Part shown: piece after piece, positions 58,401 through 64,000 of the stretch
Position numbering within the stretch: the first letter of the stretch is position 1
Layout: each line of letters opens with the position of its first letter
NCBI GenBank assembly: GCA_018398765.1
Contig: JAHBMJ010003079.1
Span: forward strand, 1-64,000
Source of the DNA: Chromera velia
Lineage: Eukaryota; Sar; Chromeraceae
DNA: 64,000 nucleotides
Direction: 5' to 3'
Made by a program: the position numbers and the translations under genes
Notes under the pieces: model-generated
Databases searched by the model: none
What the model saw: only the letters and a program-made list of their open reading frames with translations
What the model was told of the DNA's origin: nothing

Positions 58401-60726
58401 TCCACCGCAACCCCTCCATCAAACTCGCTCGTTGGTGCTGGGTCAGGAGACCTTCTTTGCTGCTGCACAGGAGGAGCGTGGCCCCCCATCTCAACGTCAG
58501 GGAGGGAATGCCTCTCCGGTCTGATTTCCGGGGACACTGCAGGAAAGCGAGTGGGGTCTTTTGCTCCAATGGTGTCCGTCATCGACCTCTCTGCTGGTGG
58601 GGGGAGGAGATCTTCCATCAGGGGTGGGGAGTCTCTTTCTCTTTGTTTATTTCTCAAGTCTCTCTCCTTGATGTCATCAAATCGAATAGAGTCGTCGCCC
58701 TTCCAGGGCCCTCTGGGAATGCCCCCATTGCTGTTGTGGCTGCTGTTGGATCTTCTGCTTCGCCTTTCTCTCTCCTGCTGCGTCTCTATGCGTCTCTTCA
58801 AATCTTCCGAGTGACGCTTGGAGAGAGTGATCGGACAGTCGGGCTCACCGTTGCCGTTAGAGCCTATCTGAGCAATGCCGTCCTCTGTTGCGCTGTGCTG
58901 GAGCTCCAGAAGAATTGGGTTGAACTGCAGAGAGAGGGAGACGAAAGCGCAAAATCAGCAGGGGAGAAACAGGAAAAAACCGAAGAGGGAGCGGGTGAGT
59001 GAGTGAGAGAGAAAGGAAAGACAGTTCGCGTTTGACGGGTGCAGCACGCAAAAAGGAAGGAAGAGGGGGCGCTTTGGTTCAAAAAGTTCTCCTTCAGGCT
59101 GAAGTAAGGCGCCGGAGGGGTTCGTGATTCAACATCATCATCGAAAAAAAGAAAGAGAAAATGCGTGCAGATCAGTAATCGTTCTCCCCCTGCATCTTTC
59201 GGGAGACAGGCAGGCAGGCGCACAGACAGAGGCACACACCATGCAGTCTGACTGACTGACTGACCATTCCCGACCAGTACAGGCAGAGGAAGATTATGCC
59301 ACCCAACACAGAAGACACCAGAGGCACTGCGAAGAATCCGTAGACCTCTCTCTGTGAAGCATCTGGCCGAAATTGGAGAATTCCCTTTGTCATCAGAACC
59401 ACAAATGCTGCAGCTACCCCCGTACCGAATTGGACCCATGCGGGGAGTCGGGAGTCGACTGGTGCAACAAACTGGAGCTCTGATGAGAGTAGCGAGGCGG
59501 CGACCGTCCCGACAAGGACTCCGACAAGCAGAAGGCTCCACACGCTTTTGGCAAAAGAAGTGCAGAACGCCAACACACCCAAGATCACCGCAACAACCGG
59601 AATACGGATGAGAAAGGTCAACCAGACACCAAACTTCATATCATACTTCCTGCACAATGGAACCATAAGGGTGTGAGAGAAAGACACAGGTCCTTCTATT
59701 CTCTCAAAGTGAGAGAAGGGGGGCATGGAAGGAATGTGGGGAGAGACACCAGATTTCCGAGACCGACAGGTTTCGAATTTTCAAAAAACCTGTGGTCCAT
59801 CACCTGCGCAAAGAGAAAAACAGGCGAAAAGGGGATTGCTTCGAGCTCTGAGTGTGTCTTGATGTTTGTCTCATCCCTGATTGTCTTGTCTCTCTGTATG
59901 TCTCCTCTCTGCACGGCCCGCCCGTCTGTCTGTCTATTTGTCCATCTATCTGTCTATCCTTTTGGTTGTCTATCCGGTGCCAGACCTGTCGAAGAGAATT
60001 TGCGTGAAGAGGATCATGGGGGACGGCAAGAACACCTGAAGGCAGGCAGCACAAAGCAGGGAGGAGGAAAGTGCGCGAATGCCTTGAGGGCAAAACAGAT
60101 GGGTCAGTTTTCTGATATTCTCGTCTTCACTACACTCGTAGTGCACTGGTAGCACCCTCCCCCCTCTGCATCTTCTTCGCCCCACGGACACATCTGCCTC
60201 TGCCACAGATTCCCATAGCCACGGAGAAAGATCCAGGCAGGATTTGCATCGGTCCCAAACTGACTGACCGCCATGCACATGAAGAGAAAAATCTGCTCGT
60301 TCCCGACCAGCCGTTCGAAGTACCCCACGCTCTGTTGATATGTTGCTAGGGACACTTGCTGGGAGAACCCCAAGAGCACCGCCACCAACAACATACGCAC
60401 GAAGAAGTGCGTGGAGTGCTGCACAAACGGAGACATGCAGAGACGGACATTGGGCAACTGAGAACATGATCCACACGGGAGGTTAAGAAGAGCACAGAGA
60501 AGGGGACTACATGATCCAAGTGCAGATATGCAGGGAAGACGCGCCAGAATCGGCAGCCAAGAAGTACCAACAGAAGGCGGCTGCAACAGCAACTAACGCA
60601 CCCGCAAACTAACACCCTCAGTTCACTGACTGGTTTGCTTCCTCGGGGGGCAGATCTGTATCCCTCATCTCCCTCTGCGGACATAGCATGGTATGGTGTT
60701 TGGGATGCAACCTCTTGGCTCGGCAT
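55500..60726 (-). CDS. Polytopic membrane protein, ENT nucleoside-transporter-like (13 exons)
   Basis: Exons 60726-60610, 60418-60269, 60035-59986, 59649-59265, 58924-58137, 57862-57761, 57261-57213, 57179-57155, 57079-56969, 56617-56563, 56217-56130, 56030-55989 and 55622-55500 join with agreeing phases to at least 695 residues; the 3' end is open. The ATG sits in CGCCACCATGC. Hydrophobic segments lie in exon 2 (LLVAVLLGF), exon 3, four in exon 4 (GVWLTFLIRIPVVAVILGV; SLLLVGVLVGTVAASLL; VQFGTGVAAAFVVL; VPLVSSVLGGIIFLCLYW), then a 262-residue charged loop, then about five more (MMFVLPFLVFFGG, LAGVLLSVWLLVF, VVTVLFIYSL, FVAFMIYGG). A 6+5 layout with a large central loop is the equilibrative nucleoside transporter topology, moving nucleosides across membranes. 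Signature residues are weak, so another transporter family is possible. Exons 6-7 have the least certain splice sites. Confidence 0.6.
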
Positions 60727-61261
60727 GGTGGCGATAACAGAGCTGGGCCAGGTGTGTGAAGAAGAATGAGAAGATATCAACGCGGCTACAGAATGGTACA
60801 GGTGCACGGACAGACGGGTATGCACATCGGAACTCTTCCACCCATGCACAGCCGTTGCTGCGGTAACTGATTGCTTATCGCAGTTCTGACAGGAACTGGC
60901 GTGGAACGCGGTGAAGTGCAGATCAGATGGAGGTGGAGATGGCAGTGAGAAGGAGCAAAAAAATTGATCAGCGATCGAGACGCCTTGTTTGTTCGTGTTG
61001 TCTTTTTTGAGCGGCGCAGGACGCCGTATAGCCGCGCGGCGGCGCGGCAGTTTATCAGGGCACGCGCGGCGCCGCGCACCTGGGCCGCGCACGTACGCAT
61101 ATATATGGAGCCGCGGGCACGCGGGGCGCGCCATAACTCAACCGCATAGCGAGACACAGTGGCACACAAACGAACGGAACACTATGAATCACTATGAGTC
61201 ACTTTCTTTTGATCATGGCGAAGAATAGACTGAATAGAGTTGGGTAAAGTTAGGTATAGTT
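60727..61261. promoter_or_regulatory. Upstream region with GC-rich block
   Basis: This is upstream of the membrane-protein gene start. 61010-61135 is a compact CG-rich, palindrome-rich block (GCCGCGCGGCGGCGCGGC, CACGCGCGGCGCCGCGC). It is unlike its AT-rich surroundings and like the blocks at 40143 and 47566. It is probably a promoter or CpG-island-like element. Confidence 0.35.
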
Positions 61262-61638
61262 CAGGCTTTCTAGAGCGGCTATTTTTAGCACCGCGGCTGT
61301 GTCGCGGTTCCTTCCAGGGCCCTCCACGGCGGCGCCTCCCCCCGTTTGGGACATGGCCCATATACTGTATAAAAACGGTTTTTTCTGAGCGCCGCAGGCG
61401 CCAATTTTTTTTTTTAAGGTGTTTCAATGATAAATTTGATCAATTGCTGATCAATTTAGTTCAACTTACCTCAGAAAAGGTAAAAACCAAAATAATCATG
61501 CCGCGGTCCCCCCTCTTTCTTCAAGGTTTTACAACCGCGGCGCGCTGCGGTGCGCCCTTCGGGCGCTCCGCGGCGCTTGGTGCCGCTCCGCAGCACCGTG
61601 GCGTTTGATCGTAAACGCCGCGGTGTCTAGAAAGCCTG
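61262..61638. mobile_element. Non-autonomous TIR element, 377 bp, 8-bp TSD
   Basis: Terminal inverted repeats CAGGCTTTCTAGA (61262-61274) and TCTAGAAAGCCTG (61626-61638) are flanked by the exact 8-bp direct repeat GTATAGTT (61254-61261 and 61639-61646). The CAGG start resembles hAT ends. Internally it is GC-rich at both sides (CCGCGG motifs) and AT-rich in the centre, with no coding capacity. This is a MITE. Confidence 0.88.
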
Positions 61639-61646
61639 GTATAGTT

Positions 61647-61937
61647 GGGTAAACTAAGGTAAACTTGGCTTATATTAAATTAATAATAAATAGTTGTTTA
61701 TAAAAAAAACTTCAAAAAAGAAAATAAGGGGGAAATCCCGATGGACATAAGAATATGAAGGGGGGGGGAAAATGAAATCATACATTAATCCTCTATAAGG
61801 GGAATCCTCCTATCCTAGTTCCTATCCTATTGGCAATGAAGGACCTGTTCTGTATAATCCTATACAACTTCTAACATTTTATATTTTTTTTTCTACTTTC
61901 TTTATAAGTTTTTTCCTTAGTATTGTCAGTCTTCAAA
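61647..61937. other. Intergenic 3' flank
   Basis: AT-rich with poly-A and poly-T runs; nothing recognisable. It probably holds the 3' UTR of the next minus-strand gene. Confidence 0.45.
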
Positions 61938-62777
61938 TCACTCGTTTTCTCGAGACAAGTGGCACCCGTCAAGCATGCAAAACCGCAGAATGTCAGACAA
62001 CACAGGGAGCACATTGCTGGAGACCGCATGCCCGAATCCGGCCTCCGCAAGTCCTGACAAACTCCCTCGGGGCTTCAAACTTTCTCGCCACTCTTCACAA
62101 AGTAGAATTGCAAGTGCCCTGTGCGTCCCAAAGAAATCCACGGTACGGCAATGCGATAAATTGCCCACGACTTCTGCTGATCTGGCTGATGCTGATGCAG
62201 GCCCAGGCTCATTCTCCTTCTCTGCCTCAGTCTTCACTCCACATTTTCCATTTCCAGGAAACGCAAATCCTTCCATCCCTCCCTCTGCCGGGGCTCCTGG
62301 GGCACTCGCTGGACCCCTTTCTTCTTCTCTTTCCCGCTTCACCCTTTTTACACGCCCTTGGCCCTGCCGTCCCTCCAAAGAACGCGCCTCTGCCTGTTCC
62401 TTTATTGCCACACACAACTGAAGGCAACGCACGGTGGCAACAGCAAGGCCGCACAGCGCTGTTGTGCGCTCATCTGCCACACACCCACTATCTGGTGCTG
62501 CCATTCTCTCCTGCAGCCTCCTGAGTGAAGAGACACCCAGCGACACCAAACGATGGAGCACAGGGGACGGACCTTCATCTCCGAGAGTGCCCATCAAGGC
62601 AAGCTCTTGAGAGGCCTTGTGTTCAGGTCTGCTTTCCACGATGTCTCCCTCTTCCCCCCCCCCTTCTCTGTCCTCTGCCTCTACCGAGTCAATCGGCGCG
62701 AACGATTTCCCCCTCCTCTCCAGAATCCTATGCCAGACCTGCTGCAGCACTCGGGACCTGCAGAAACAAAGAAAGAG

Positions 62778-62812
<35 letters not shown>

Positions 62813-64000
62813 AAAAGGGAAAAGAGAATCGGAGCGGGCAAGTCGAACGACGCAAAAAAAGAATCATAAGATTCTTTTTTTAAAAAAAATACACTCTGAC
62901 CCCGTGGATTGGAAACGAAAAGACAAAAAAGAAAGCGAGGGACACGCAGAGCATCGAAGACGGACATGAGGAGGAATAAAAACAGAAAGAACGAACGAAA
63001 GAAAGAAAGAAAGAAAGAAAGAAAGAAAAGAAAGAAAAGAAAGAAAGAAAGACAGACAGAAAGAAAGAATGAAAGAATGAAAGAAAGAATGAATGAATGA
63101 AAGAAAGAAAGAAAGAAAGAAAGAAAGAAAAGAAAGAAAGAATAAAGCGCGAGTATGTCGACACTCGGGAGGTGCGAGAAAGAACTCGCAACAAACACAA
63201 CCACACAACAAGACAGTCTTCCTAGTTTCTCTCTCGCCAACGTTCACAGACAGTCAAACAGGCAGGAACTCACTGACGCTGATGGGGAACCGCCGATGGG
63301 CAGAGGCCGACAGACAGAGACGGCCCCCAAAACCATGACTTACCGAACTGACTGATGGTCCGGCACTAGCAATGAAAGAAATGAGAGACCCACTCAAACT
63401 GCCGACTAGTCAGTGAGTCCGAAATAATCGAAGAAGAAAGAAGCCACCCTCCACACACACCGGCCACCCCCCACCTACTGAGCCCTCCCTCACCTTTGAG
63501 AAAGCACAAGCAGACCCTCATCGCAGTTTCCCGAATGCAGGCCCGACTCAAGGAGACGCACTGCGCCCAACTGAAGAGACGCAATTGCTGTGTCGGTATC
63601 CGTCTCTCTGCCCTCTGACTCGCTCCCCATTCCCCACAGCCACTCAGGGGCAGCTGCACAAAATCGGGCAAAGTCCGGACTCAAATACCCGAACACCTGC
63701 AGCGCCACGTTCTGGTCGTCTGGTTCTAGAAGCTGCCGGGTGAGGACAGGGAATGCGGAGAGCAAAGGCGTGACACACCCGAGAGCTGCCCTCCGAGCCT
63801 CCCACAGGTGGGTGTGAGGTCCAAGTCCCTGCCCTCCCTTCAGGAGGGGCGACTTGAGAGTGCGTTCAGGATCTATTGAGAGCAGGGCCACCAAAGGCGG
63901 CAGGGAGAGAACGGCACGCACAAGAGATTCGAACGACTTATCCATCGCAACAGGTCTTACGCACTCCCCAAGACTTCCAACCAGACGCATACACGCAATC
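61938..64000 (-). CDS. Unrecognised helical protein, 3' part (runs off right edge)
   Basis: Two exons join in phase: from the right edge or just inside it down to 63494, and 62757-61938 with the stop. The encoded part, about 440 residues, is Leu/Ala-rich and helical (SFESLVRAVLSLPPLVALLS; VALQVFGYLSPDFARFCAAA; SLRRLQERMA; RALAILLCEEWRESL), as in HEAT/ARM-type proteins. It is interrupted by a charged, Pro/Glu-rich linker with a Lys/Arg cluster GRVKRVKREREEER that could be a nuclear localisation signal. No named domain is recognised. The intron 62758-63493 carries a long GAAA array on the plus strand, that is CTTT on the sense strand. Confidence 0.65.
62765..63147. repeat. (GAAA)n microsatellites
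   Basis: GAAA arrays at 62765-62815 and 62985-63147, with GACA and GAAT interruptions, lie in the intron of the right-edge minus-strand gene. Confidence 0.95.

Noticed and set aside
60786-61169. Arg/Ala-rich minus-strand frame over the GC block
   Set aside because: GC-rich DNA lacks stop codons. There are no splice sites, and the frame lies upstream of a well-supported start codon.
62728-63247. Overlapping Phe/Ser- and Lys/Glu-rich open frames
   Set aside because: They are translations of GAAA arrays in the intron of the right-edge gene.

Overview
The window is nuclear DNA of a eukaryote with intron-rich genes. Coding exons of 15 to about 1800 bases are joined by GT-AG introns (one is GC-AG). 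Introns are packed with pyrimidine-rich and CTGT/GT microsatellites, and gene-free stretches are AT-rich. The mix of repeats, a PUB-domain gene, CxHGR zinc-knuckle/HNH genes, TGCATGCA-rich promoter regions and no bacterial signals suggests a protist alga, most likely a chromerid alveolate such as Chromera velia. That is inference; no database was searched.

Layout. 1-1552: 5' part of a minus-strand gene leaving the left edge. 1553-2294: divergent promoter. 2295-8361: a 16-exon plus-strand gene for a coiled-coil/PUB-domain protein, probably a p97/Cdc48 cofactor; every exon phase agrees. 9682-12440: two tandem zinc-knuckle/HNH nuclease genes, the second broken. 12441-34300: a repeat island. It holds a 1.35-kb TIR element, a truncated LINE, an assembly gap, a long-TIR element, a 9.87-kb LTR retrotransposon (minus orientation) carrying a 0.7-kb TIR insertion, hAT transposase remains and another 0.7-kb TIR element.

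34309-39595 (minus): a zinc-finger/leucine-rich-repeat gene. 40569-43651 (plus): a DCAF4/WDR21-like WD-repeat protein, probable CRL4 substrate receptor. 44406-46786 (minus): unrecognised gene. 48298-51239 (plus): a protein-kinase-like gene. 53241-53313: tRNA-like sequence. 53500-55499: unresolved, probably minus-strand exons. 55500-60726 (minus): a 13-exon polytopic membrane protein with equilibrative-nucleoside-transporter-like topology. 61262-61638: a 377-bp TIR element. 61938 to the right edge (minus): 3' part of an unrecognised helical protein gene.

There are no operons. Several neighbours are divergently arranged (1552/2295, 39595/40569, 46786/48298) and share promoter regions, three of them with TGCATGCA motifs and two with compact GC-rich blocks. 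The PUB and DCAF4 genes both point to ubiquitin pathways but nothing in the sequence links them otherwise. The most distinctive findings are four independent non-autonomous elements, each with an exact 8-bp target duplication, and the tandem HNH pair, whose HNH segments are nearly identical between flanks that differ strongly.
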